64,000 nt of DNA. Origin: Bryoerythrophyllum caledonicum. Taxonomy: Eukaryota > Streptophyta > Bryopsida > Pottiales > Pottiaceae. The number at the start of each line of letters is the position of its first letter. Within the stretch, counting starts at the first letter, position 1. The stretch covers positions 19,255,406-19,319,405 of the forward strand of contig OZ020514.1 in assembly GCA_963971425.1 (NCBI GenBank), read 5' to 3'. The notes beneath the pieces were generated by a model, which ran no database searches, was not told the origin of the DNA, and saw only the letters and a list, made by a program, of their open reading frames with translations. Position numbers and translations under genes: made by a program. This document shows, piece by piece, positions 44,891 through 55,963 of this stretch.

Positions 44891-45199
44891 AATTCTCTTA
44901 CAAGTGGATATTTGTCCGTCATTTAGCTCACTTTTAGCTAAATTGGAGCATGGAGTTAATCCGGGTTAGTAGGATCGAGTGTGAATATTTAGCTATTCAT
45001 ATTCAATGAACACATGTGGTATAAAAAAAATGTCGACTAATGTGTTCTTCCTTTCAATATTATAGTTAGATTCGTAATGTAATGTTATCCGTAGTACTTA
45101 TTTTTCTAGGGGTTTTTGTAGTGAACATTACCTCCCAATTTAATGGAAACTCATATCCCTCCATATTGTAGAGTTTAGATGTGCACTTTAGCTCTTATG

Positions 45200-45720
45200 A
45201 TCTACATGTGTTAATTTGGGAGTCGCTAAATCTCCCAATATAACAAATATCGTGTTCTTTGTTTATTCAGCTTCGCTTGATCTGCTCACTAACTCCTCGT
45301 TTCCTCTAGACAGATCTACTATCAATTTTGGTGGCATTGCCTACCGTTTCAACTTTGTCTCCACTATGCAACTCAGATTGTGTAGATCACCACTTGTTTT
45401 TCTCTTTCTATTCTCTTGTGAGGATCTGATCTAATCTAACTAGTCTAAGCCGTTCACTCAGATACCATGTAGAAATACTGGATCTAAACTAACTAGCACA
45501 GCATCGCAAGTGGGCTCTATCGACAAGGTTGTAGTATGAGGATATATATACTTGAGTCTGTCGATACAGACAAAGTGGATGAAAGTCGGAGAGCGAGGAT
45601 GAGAAACAACCAAGATGGATGAATGACGAGGGTCGAGAGCAGTAACTTTCAACAAGAGAGAGAGAGAGAGAGAGCAGTTTTTTCATGTGTCACCCCATTA
45701 CTGGGCACGTTGTATACACG
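45200..45720 (-). mobile_element. Possible LTR-retroelement relic (primer-binding-site-like motif)
   Basis: CTCAGATACCA at 45457-45467 is, on the minus strand, TGGTATCTGAG, one base from the initiator-tRNA primer-binding core common in plant LTR elements. It directly adjoins TGTAGAAATAC, a plausible LTR edge. Downstream on the minus strand a short frame begins MPPKLIVDLSRG, and no polymerase domain is seen. A GA microsatellite lies at about 45657-45675. The LTR far end and the second LTR were not found. Confidence 0.3.
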
Positions 45721-48285
45721 TCTAAGCTATGTGTGACTCATCACAACAGTTTATTGCAACTTAGTGCATCACTGTAGATAGGTAGTCCAAATTGTTTTTA
45801 ATGTGATGCCAGAAGATATGAGGCTGGATTATTTAGACAAAATACTTTGAGAAATTCCCTACTCAATGGGCCTTTTGATGGAGTCGTTTCTCCTAAACTA
45901 GTTACGCATCAAAGCTTTCTGATTTTTTTAGAAAAACATCATAAACATATGGTGTTTGCACTAATGATGTATCAATGAACATCTAATGAAGAAAAAAGTT
46001 TCTATAATAGCAATGAGTGATTTAGAGTAGTAACCATACTAGTAGTTATGTCAACTACAATAAGTAGGCACTAGTAAACAAAAATACAAAGTTGAGGTGA
46101 AGTAGGTTTAATTAAACCCATATCTGACAATGCCACGCCTTACCTGCGCCCATAACAATCAACAGACAAGAAGTTTGTTAGAAGTTTAGGCAAGGTGTCT
46201 ACAGCAGGGCAAATGTTTGTTATCACTGTCACAAATATCAATTTAACGTTACATAACTTCACATTTCATCAACAAGTAGATTTAAACGTTCACCATAAGC
46301 CATATCAATAAACTTTCATAGCAGCATGTTTCTACTCAAATCTCCTTTTCGTCCAAAGAACCTGTTGTGTTGGATTGATGTCATCAACCTCGGTGATGGT
46401 CAGAGCCATGACGTGGATAAGAATACTGGTCACGGTGGTTTGTCAAATCAACGTATTGTCATTCCTTGCGTCAAAACAACGTGAGTGAGTCCATAAATCT
46501 TAGTTCAAACTTTCAGACAAATAAGGATGCTTGTTTCAGCCTTGGTCTTGTTGGATTATCATGAAACACATGACATAAGTTGGGTTTTACACAGCAGAAA
46601 AAGTCATCAAATTTTTTGCAAAATCTTTGGAGCAGAGGTGCTTGTACAAGCATCAATCCTTTTGACTTGTTTTGACACAACAACAGACGGAAACTAGTTT
46701 TTCACACCGTAAGTGAGTCTTCTAGTTTTCATGCAAATTTATAAAAAGAAACGTGGAGACTAGTGCTATTCACAGCTTCGACTCAGTGATTTCTACATGA
46801 GTAAGTCCTCAAGTTTCCGTGCGAAACTATTAAACACAGTGACCAGTCCTTAGTCACAGCTTCGATTCAACTTCAACTTAGTGGTTTCGACGTACAAGGA
46901 TATGTAGCAGGAGCAAGACCTTCACACTATCATGAGCAAGTGGGTTTGCCAACAAGTTCAAACGGCATTTATGAGTAAGAATGACCGACTCGAAACAATA
47001 TTGTCCATAATTGCATGTAATTCATCTTCATTTTAATTTTTTGTATAAACCCCTACGACTCTAAGGCATTTTTATTCAAAAAACACTTCCAAACTGCTTG
47101 TTCTAGTGCAATGAGTAAGAAAGGAAAGGAAAGATTTTACTTTCCAAACTTAATCATAGGATCTTAATTTAGACTTATTGAATAATGTCCTCACAAAATT
47201 CCTTAAACATAGTCCGCACTAATTGAAAGATTGTAGGCTTTGAAGTAAACAAAAGGGTTGGTTTTCTTTGTTGCATTTAGTGGATTAGCAGACTTTGACT
47301 TCATTTGGTGTTTTATTTTTCCACCACACAAGGTCTAAATTTATTACCATCATGTTAATTGCATTGTTATTTTTTTGTACACAAATTTCTAGAGGTATAA
47401 AAGGAGTGTGGCCTAACCTTATTCAAAGCAATTTTGCAAGGAATAGAGGTTAAAAAATTGCCATTTCACCAAAAAAAAAGTCAAACTCAATGTGCTTTAG
47501 AATGAAAATCGTGTTAGTTCATAAGAAGGTTTTCACCACATATTGTTGTAAAAACATAAGAAGTGAAAAAGATGTAGATCTCAATGTTTTATGTAGTGTA
47601 GATAAAGTTTTTTTCCTTCATTGCGCGAGATGTGTGAAGATGTTAGACTCTAGTTTAAATATTTCCTTTTCACCAAAGACAAGAATTTGTTTTGAACATC
47701 TTTAAGGATGAAAATATTCTATATGTGTATGAGAAATCCCGATGTCAAAATATAGTTTTAGCACCACCTCTTGCGCCACCAAAAGTCCCCATTTTCAACT
47801 TCAATGCTACCAACTTTCAAATCGAGAATCCAAGAATTTTAATAATAATACCTCCGCAAAGCTCTTATTAAAGACAATCTAATGTATTATTTTTAAAGGA
47901 ATTTTTTTTTCTCAATATGAGGTACCTAATAACTGTACCTCAAAATAAATAATGCTTCCTCCATGGTCGAATGGGCCCTTAGGATTAAGTTCCAAGCTTG
48001 AGACTGAGACGTGAGCAATATATATAAACATCGAGCTATAAAATCATTAAATAATTTCTGTTCAATAGTAAAATTTTCCATAATGCATAATAACTATTTG
48101 TATATTATTTAGATATCATACCAATAATCCGCGGTGCTTATAATTACTCCTATACATTTGAATAAATGTTGAATCTGAATTACAGTATATATAATTATTG
48201 GTGAAGTGAACAAGTGGTCGCACAAAAACAAAAGAAGAGTTGGTAGAATATATTTTCCTTAAAAATAAAAAATATGAAGGGAAAT
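45721..48285. other. AT-rich, no gene seen
   Basis: I see no supported coding sequence or repeat array. Short frames at 47490-47705 and elsewhere lack recognisable motifs. Confidence 0.4.
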
Positions 48286-48294
48286 TGGCCTTTT

Positions 48295-48425
48295 GTGAGG
48301 GCCTGCCCTCAGACCCGATTGTTGTTCGGCCGGGCCATCCGGCGGAGGCGCCGGTCGGCTGGGCCACTCGCCCGGGGCGGATCGACCGCCAATCACAAGC
48401 CGACCATAGCTTTTGCGTGCCGGCC
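48295..48425. repeat. GC-rich motif patch upstream of family C fragment
   Basis: CGGCCGGGCCATCCGGCGG, GCCGGTCGGCTGGGCC and GGGGCGGATCGACCG resemble the arrays at 21597 and 28036 but are more diverged. Confidence 0.6.
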
Positions 48426-48620
48426 TTGGATGTGCAAGAATAATCATTTCATTCATCGTGTCGAGGAAGTATAACGGGTTTTATTCCGGGATTGTCTAAG
48501 AAACAAGGGGTTTTTTAATTAGAGCCTAGTGTCAATGGTATATTTATAGTTGATATTGGAACAAAAGGTGGATTGGACCACGTTTTTAACAACTGCACAA
48601 TTTTCCATTCAAGATTGCGA
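48408..48620 (+). pseudogene. Family C fragment, copy 3
   Basis: Translation gives FACRPWMCKNNHFIHRVEEV then, across stops, RNKGFFN, SLVSMVYL and KVDWTTF. These align with FACKPWMCKDDLFIYHTEEV, RSKGFFN, SLLSMVYT and KVDWSTF of copy 1. The 5' part is missing and the frame is broken, so this is a relic. Confidence 0.75.
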
Positions 48621-49586
48621 GGACATAGAAGAATAATCCTGATTTATATAACCTAGAATCTGTTCTTACAAAGAAAATTTTGTAGCAACTGAAGTTAAAA
48701 CCTCATGGGGCCTAACTATTGGATATTATGCATAGAAGAGAGGACGTACCTCCCACGACACAAACGGGGCCGAGTAGTAGTCATAGTGCTAAGACGAGAT
48801 AATCGGCAATGCAAACCCCTACTTCTACTCACGATGGCATTTGATTGGAGAACAAAGTGGTCAACTTATCGTCAATAATTTCTCCATGAGCCTCCACGAA
48901 TGATAGTTTAGGAAAAAATCCTATGAAAGTAGATGTTCAAGATACTACATTGGGCTAAAGTATTTAAAAAGAAAGAAGTTGATGCCGAACAAATGAACAG
49001 GAAGTGAGCCCTATTATTTTATGAAATAATAGGGCTACAAGATGTTATGCCACGGGGGCATGAGTTCAATCGATGGAACCTCCCATTAGATCAACTTTCG
49101 AAGAAATTCCTCAATTATCGGGAATGGGGGAAACCACTTATTTGGAATAGTGAGTTCCCTTGTCACTAGTTGTTTGAAGAGTACGCGATGGAATGTGATC
49201 CATTCTTTTGGATGACACAAGACCTTGAAGTGGACAAAGGGCGCGAGAGATTGAAAATGGTGAACTACAAGAGTTGTTTTGCCGTAACTTTGGTGGGCAT
49301 TGGAGAACAGGAAAGGAATTCCGCCCACCTACAACGAGGAAACGGGGAGGATCAAGCAGCAATTTGTCATTGAGAAGGACCACATTTGTCGCCATAGTTG
49401 GGAGGTGATGGAGGCGAGGGGCCTTATCCTGGAGCTGCATGGACCGGACTCGTCCATCGTACCGGCTGGACAAACCGGCCCCAAGGAGATACTATGCATA
49501 CATTGCAACACGACGCACCAGAAGCACAGGTTCAACCTCCACCGCAACCATGCATTGTGCGAAGGGAAGGGGAAGGTGGGGTGAAA
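48621..49586 (+). other. Region before the Ulp1-like gene, with possible coding relics
   Basis: A perfect 13-bp stem with a 4-base loop (AGCCCTATTATTT at 49007-49019) is present. From about 49085 a plus-strand frame reads WNLPLDQLSKKFLN and ECDPFFWMTQDLEVDKG. At 49300-49584 another frame ends with ILCIHCNTTHQKHRFNLHRN, a Cys2-His2-like spacing. These may be a truncated exon of element D or of an older element. I do not recognise them. Confidence 0.35.
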
Positions 49587-52500
49587 ATGCCCTCGTATCC
49601 CAATTTGGGCGTCAGGGATGTGGCAAACTTTGTGGCACGACTTCGGGATTGCGGGTCGGTAGAAGAAGCCATTGAGGTTTTTGCCACCATAGAGTCGACA
49701 GCCATGAAGAGGAGGCCTCGGAAGGCTGCCGATAATGAAGAGGAATCAATCAATCGAGTCCCAATTAAGTGCGGCAAGAGGGTGGCACAGGCGGCACATG
49801 GGGGCCCTCCACAAAAGCGTACCGCTATGCCTTTTCGGAAAAGACCTCCGCTCCCGAAAGTAGAGTCCAGTGATGATACTTCTTTTACAGAGTCGGAAGA
49901 TCACAACACAAATCATGAGGTCGATAACGTAGGCACTCTGGTTGTTTACGCCAAGAAGGACGGTCTTCGGTCCGGAGATGATGCCTCCAGGAATTCCGGT
50001 GCCGAGAACCCGATATTCAGAATCCGGAAGGCCGCACTCACGCCGGCGCTCAAGAGCGATTCCTCCATCGTCCTCCGGAAGACCAAGCGTGCGAAGCAGG
50101 CTCTACCGAAGAAGAAGGTGGCAAAAGCTGAAGAGGCCACGAAGAAGGCAAGATTTGAAGAGTCCACAAACAAGACAAATGCTCTCAATCCCCCAGCACT
50201 GTCAAAAAGGCTTACGGGAATGTCTGTGGATGAGACCGCTATGGCGAGAAGGCCTCGAGCCCCGCCGATTTTAGAGCGGTTGAGAGAGACGAGTATTGCC
50301 AAGAGACCCTCCGACTCTGACATTGGCCCGCCGATAACCTCGCGCGAATGCCTCCCGACCTCGGCCCAGATGGAGTTTTGACAGCCGCTGACATTGACCA
50401 CGATGCTTTGGGTAGGCTCTGATGAAGGTGCGAATCCCAATAAGCGCCTCATTCTGCCGGCCAAAGGTAGCAGGGAGCAAGATTTGGAGTTGGAGAGGGC
50501 CAAAATGATACAACAGACGCAGGAGGACGGTGAGCGCCTTTTCCCGCTTTGGAGGGTGCTCTCCTTCGAAAGGAAGGTACCGATAACGCCGCTGTACCTA
50601 CTCCTCAAGCATGGTCTGCTCGATAGTATCATGATGGACAGTTTAAAGTCCGAAGATGAGCTGTTGAATTACGTCTTGTGTATGGTGGAGTCTAGAGGCC
50701 ACTTGGGCAAGTTCCACCAAGCTCTCGGTGCCTGCATTTCCGAAGGGGTCGGCTTTGCCGATAATGAGGTTTCGCTTCCACAGTTGACAACCTTTTGCAA
50801 TCTGGCAAAGAATTCCAATGGCGGTATTGCGCAAGAGGTTTGGAAAGAGGTAGTGATAGGAACGTGGGCATACATGACGCACGAGAAGGAGTGTGTCGAG
50901 TATGTAGCTAGGACAACAGTCGATGTGGAGAGCACAAAGTGGTTAAGGGAGAAGTTAGTGGAGGTCGAGATTCGGAAATTTGATGCCGAAAGGGCGGTGG
51001 AGAGAGAGGCTATTTGATGGGACTTCAACAACCTCATCGGGTATTGCGCGATGAACGAGATTCTTCGACCATTGCTGCATCCACTGCCATGGACGCACAA
51101 CATTGACGAGGCTCGAGAGGTCGTGCACCGTCTAGCGCGGATCAGAATCGAGAGTGTCTTGTGGTCGGCTCCAGCTATGCTGTTGAAGTGTTACTTCGTT
51201 AGCAATGGGCTCTCTCGGGTGTAGGTTTTTCCTTCTCGCCACAGACTTGTCCCTTATTGTCTCTTCTCGACCCTTATCGTCTCTTATCGTCTTTTATTGT
51301 CTCTTATCATCCCTTATCGGCTGACGTGACTCCGTTGTTTTTCAGGGGGCGGAATATGTGCAACCCTAGCGTAATCCCCGGGCCTACCAGCATTGCAATG
51401 TACGTGGACGATCCAGAGACAAATTGGGATGGGCCGTCTTAAATGTATGAAGTCCTGAGTCCCTTCCTCTTCGGAAGAGACGCATCCGAACAGTACCTCC
51501 TCATATTGCAGGCGTTCTCGCGGCTCCGCGACAATAAGTACGGCGGGCAAGATTAGGTGGTACGCTTCATCGCAAACATCCATGCTCGCATTGTTGTGGA
51601 CACCGCAAGGAGTCACCTAGAGGATTTTGTTTGACAGTGGTGTGCTGCCGATAAGGTTACCTACAAACACTGGGATACCCTGGACGAGAACTGCTTGGCG
51701 AGGGAGGATCTGGGCTTCATGTATGCCCGCTTCGTTCCACGTAAGATTTATCCGATAACCCTGTTATTCATCTAACTATTTTTTTCCTCATTCTTGGTAT
51801 CTCCGTTATTTCCTTGTGACTAAACGATAAGCCTTGTGCAGACACTGTAGATCCTACCGGAGCACGCGAAAGGGAACTTGTAGAGGCAGATTGTAAGAAC
51901 GCCGTGTCGCGTCTGGTGACAAGAGAGTGGGGTCAACGAGAAGGGCATCCAGTGACTTCTGTTGACGAAATTCCCAGGGAGACATCTATCCGAACAAGGG
52001 ACCTCGAGGGTGCAGATGCCCTTCTTCACATGGACGAGGGAACCTCAAATGAATTCCGCGTCCAGAATCGGTACTCGAGGAGTAACGACGACGAAGGATT
52101 CTTCGATAAGTCGCTGGATGAAGTTTTGGAGGAAGCACAAGAGGGGGCTTGCGATGAAATACCTCCAGGAGGTGTTCCCGACTTGTCCAAGGAAGAGCCC
52201 CCTACTGCAGCGATGAAGTCACCGGTGAGTCCCGCCGATAACCCACCTCACATGGAGTTTTCTTGGACACAAGCAATGAATGACCCTACCCTCGGCATTG
52301 TGGAGATTTCAGAGTCGCCAGTGGGGCTAACTCAATTCAACACCCCTTGTCTTCATGTTGTGTTTGGGGGTACGGGGGAGACAAAACATAGCATGAAATC
52401 CCAGCGTCTATCATTCCCTCTATCGAATAAGGTATTGAAAACCTGGACTCTAGTGACAGTCCGCCAATTGTTCCCGAGGAGCCTTGTGTAGCACCCTTGG

Positions 52501-54086
52501 AAACTCATCCAATCCCCGAGAATCCTCCCTCTTCGGAGTCCGATAACGCTTCTCCGCCAAAGCCCGATAACTCTACTCCTCCGCCAAAGCCCGATAACCA
52601 TGCTCCTCCGCTAGAGCCCGATAACCCTGCTCCTCCGCCAGAACCCGTTAAGTCTGCTCCTCCGCCAGAGCCCGATAGCCCTACTCCAAAGGAGATGGAC
52701 CCCGAGGAGATCAGACTGGCTTTGCGCTTTATCAAGGAAGCACATGAATCTTGCTTGACCAGTATTTGGGTTTATCCTGGTCTCAAAGAGCGTGTTCAGA
52801 ACGGAAGGGAAGGACAGAAGGCGGCGTATACGTGCATGTTGTCGGAGAATCGCAGAGTATGTACGTCAAATTGTGTGTCTTGGGAGAAAGAGCCCTCGCT
52901 CTGTTACGAAGCCGAGGAGCATGACGCATCCACGATAGAGAAGAACCACAATATTATTGTGGAGGTCCTAAAACTCAAGTGAGTGTCGTCATCTATGTTA
53001 TCTTGTTCTCCGACACCTGTTGTTTATCGGCACCTGTTGTCTAACATCCCCTTTCTTCTGAATTGCAGGCCTCGTTTTATTCACTCGAAGGACCTGACAG
53101 GAGGTATGAGGTTTTTCAGTCCAGACCTTCGGCAAGTTGTGGATGCCTCGCTTACACTAGTGGGCTGGCATTGCGTGCTAAAGGACAAGCGGGAAATGGA
53201 AGGGACATTTCTAGATTTCCTCCTTAGGCATGTCGTCTACCGTGCGAAGGAGCATGTTCAAATTTAGTATCATCACACGCACAATTGGTTATCGGCGACG
53301 TTGCAATGCTCTCTGGCGGACTTTGAGAAGGACTAGGATGACATTGAGAGCTTTCTCAGCCGCTCGTTTCGTACCACCAAGAAGTCGCCCAATACCCTTA
53401 TCGTCCCTTACCACAATAAGGGTCACTGGAGCGTTTTCGTCCTGGAGCAAAGGCGAACGTATCACCTGGACCCAGCGAAAGGTATGCACAAGGGTTGGAA
53501 AGTGGTCAACTTCCTCTTCCTTGTGCACATGGGATGGGCAAACGCGAAGGGCGTGAAGGTCGGATCTCGAAGTTGGCGAGAATAGCAGAGTCGAGAGCCG
53601 ATAAGGTTGCCTCTACCTAATTAGCGAGAAAGCTGGGAGTGTGGTTTCATGGCATGCTTGGGCTTCTGGCAGTACCTTATCGCACGTGGTGGGCGTAAAG
53701 AGGCGGAGGAGAAGACCGTGACAATGGAGAGACAATATTTGGACTGGGATGGGAAGAAGGCGTACCGATGGTTCATGCAAGCGCTGTACACAGAGATTGT
53801 CGCACCGCTTCCGTTCCATGATGCTCTCAATCTATGTGGACAGGATACGGTGGAGTTCGGAAGCGAAAGTCCGGACGTTGTTTTCGTGGAAGCCGGTACA
53901 GGGACGACGAAGAAGAAGGAAGTCCCAGTTCTCGGTATTTTGGAGACAGTGGGGAAACGTGAACTTCAGGGCTTCAACGTGCTCAAGGACCCACTAGTGA
54001 CTCGAGGGAGGCGGAAGAAGGCAACAGCGCAAGAAGGGGCGAAAAAACTGAAAAAACCGAAGGGCACCACCAAGACGAAGAAGTAG
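49587..54086 (+). pseudogene. Spliced Ulp1-like (C48) cysteine protease gene of element D
   Basis: ATG at 49587 (MPSYPNLGVRDVANFVARL) opens a Lys/Arg-rich N-terminal region. Introns with good borders are about 51224-51345, 51741-51841 (GTAAGA..TGTGCAG) and 52979-53068 (GTGAGT..ATTGCAG). A Pro-rich PPPKPDN repeat lies near 52545-52680. The C-terminal protease domain has all landmarks: NKGHW (His at 53424), HLDPAKG (Asp at 53469), and ESWECGFMA (Cys at 53640). In-frame stops at 50379, 51015, several in 51441-51635, 53265, 53334, 53583 and 53622, plus a frameshift near 52400, inactivate it. The TAG at 53622 replaces the Gln of the oxyanion hole. In other plant MULEs such genes accompany the transposase; they may remove SUMO-like modifiers. 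Confidence 0.8.
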
Positions 54087-54470
54087 GCGATAAGGGGGGG
54101 GCTGCTGTACACAGGTGATAGACTCCAAGAATTTGTACAGATTAATAGGATGTTGAGGTTGTACATTTCATTCATTGTAAATGACAATTTTTTTGATAAT
54201 ATACTCGAACGGAATTTGAGATCCACTTGAGGCCTGTGAGCGAAACTTAAAATCCAGTCTTTGTCGATTATATTGAAGGTTGAGTTTTAACTTCATAACT
54301 AAAGACTTAGCCGATATACATCTTCACTGGAAATATCAGGAGATGCATGGAACTTAATCTAAGAGCATCTTATCGGCAGTATTCCTTCAGGAGATTACTA
54401 ATGGTTATCGGCGCAATTAACCACCAAAAATCCTCTGTCCTTTATCCTCAACCACATCAAAACCGATAAC
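54087..54470. other. Spacer between convergent element D genes
   Basis: No gene is seen. TTATCGGC words occur at about 54369 and 54405, and CCGATAACC at about 54463. Confidence 0.5.
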
Positions 54471-55096
54471 CTAAGCCGTTTCTTGAGTTTGTCTTTCGCT
54501 GGCTGGAACGGACCTTATCCGAAAACCTCTGGAATCCAGGAAGTCATGCAATCTTTGGAGCCTCATTCCAAGACCGTCTTCATTTGTGAGGAGCGGTGCA
54601 GCTATCTCCTGGAGTGGATGAAGCATTCCGGCTTCGATTTCAGCCTCCAACCTTGAGAGGGTGGCGTCGGTGTTGCGCAAAGCTGCATCCAAGTGCCTTG
54701 CCAACAACGGTTGCCGATAAGCCTTGTTGAGTAGCTTCAAGACAAGCTGATGCATACGATCAAAGTCGCATACCCAAGTCTCGCCTAATTCTCAATGGTT
54801 GGAAGCCACTGGGATTACATCTCCGGTTTCGGTATCAGAGGGGACATCATTATCGAGGAAGCCCTCGGCATTTGGATGTCGACCATTGTCTTGGCGGAGG
54901 AGATTCGTCATTCCACCTTGGATTGTGCCACGAAGGGAGCCCAGATATCTAGCAATTTTTCCTCCGCTAGGTCAGGTCTTGTCATTTTCAGGACCTTAAC
55001 CTGGTGCTTACAGATGTTTCCTTTTTGGGAATGAACACATTGGCAGACGACCCATTCGGTGCATGGATTGTATACCGCATACAACGCCATATTCAT
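54471..55096 (-). pseudogene. MULE transposase, 3' part with SWIM zinc finger (separated by E3)
   Basis: From 55096, LYAVYNPCTEW is followed by VVCQCVHSQKGNICKHQVKV, a C-x-C-x7-C-x-H SWIM finger as found at the end of MULE transposases. After a frameshift near 54920, GDVIPVASNH and MHQLVLKLLNKAYRQ continue to a TAG at 54471. The catalytic part lies 5.6 kb away at 60687-63073 on the same strand. Confidence 0.85.
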
Positions 55097-55099
55097 TAA

Positions 55100-55960
55100 A
55101 ATAAGACATTTCAGAGTCTCAATTCAAAATAGTGTCTAATTATAGTCATTTTTTGTTTCATTAAATTGAGACTACTTATTAATTTGAGACTTTCTCTCGA
55201 TTGAAATTGCCAACTACTACATCCAAAAAAATTATCATAGCAAGAATAAAAACACTCCATAAAAATTTAAGCGGCAAAAACTTGAGCATCTCTAGCAAGG
55301 CTCAAAATTGGACTTAAATAAGACATATACTTTCATTTACATGCCACCCAAAATGCATGTCTTCTCAATTTGAAGGAAAATAAAATTTACGAATTTCAAG
55401 AGGTGGTACTTGTTTCAAATAACAAGGTCATTGAAATACCAATCACTAAAAAATTAGCACATATTGTAGAAATACATTCAATTATTTATTTTAATAGAAA
55501 GTATCAATGCATCAAGGATAAATGCACAATTAATCAAACACACAATGTTAACCACAATTTATCCATCAATAACTTTACAAACAAACGACAACGTTTAATG
55601 ATATTGAAGCAACAAAATACATCACTATATGAAATTACAAATTCTAATATAATTTTTGTCTAGAAATATGCTACGCAAACATTCAACGTCTCAATTCCAC
55701 GACAAACCCCCGTGTTGAGTACATACTTAGTACAATATCTAGTCTGAAACAACACAAGTTCAAATAAAGACATGCACCCCCACCTATTTCAAATGACTAG
55801 GATAACTCTTGTCATCAAAAACGAGAGAATCAGTTGAAATCTAATATTGAGCTAAAGATGCCTTGATTATTTCTACCTGTGATTTCAGAATTTTGAGCCT
55901 CGAAGAGCTAGTGTTCCCACGGAACCTAGGCTTCCAAGCTGTTACAATGCAATCTGTATA
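55100..55960. other. AT-rich 3' flank of DUF7869 copy 3
   Basis: GTCTCAATT and AATTGAGAC words are inverted relative to one another at 55117-55190. No coding sequence is supported. The frame at 55370-55663 is AT-rich and featureless. Confidence 0.4.
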
Positions 55961-55963
55961 TAT

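Larger units (their letters stand above)
32370..45190. mobile_element. Element E2: composite DNA element with CTCGACTCGAG dyads, ParB-like gene and DUF7869-type transposase
   Basis: E2 repeats the plan of E1: a minus-strand ParB-like gene on the left, a dyad array, an AT-rich centre with telomere-like repeats, another dyad array, and a plus-strand DUF7869-type gene on the right. Its dyads have a different sequence (core TTAGCTCGACTCGAGCTAA) and are seen from 32933 to about 45190. Terminal repeats were not identified. The homologous gene pair with a different private motif argues that the association is functional. Confidence 0.55.

Noticed and set aside
399..45190. CRISPR-like array interpretation of the evenly spaced dyads
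   Set aside because: The genome is eukaryotic, spacers are themselves similar, the repeats are diverged, and no cas-like gene is present.
1055..53624. Stop-codon reassignment as explanation for in-frame stops
   Set aside because: TAA, TAG and TGA all occur within genes, and they coincide with frameshifts in several copies, so decay is simpler.
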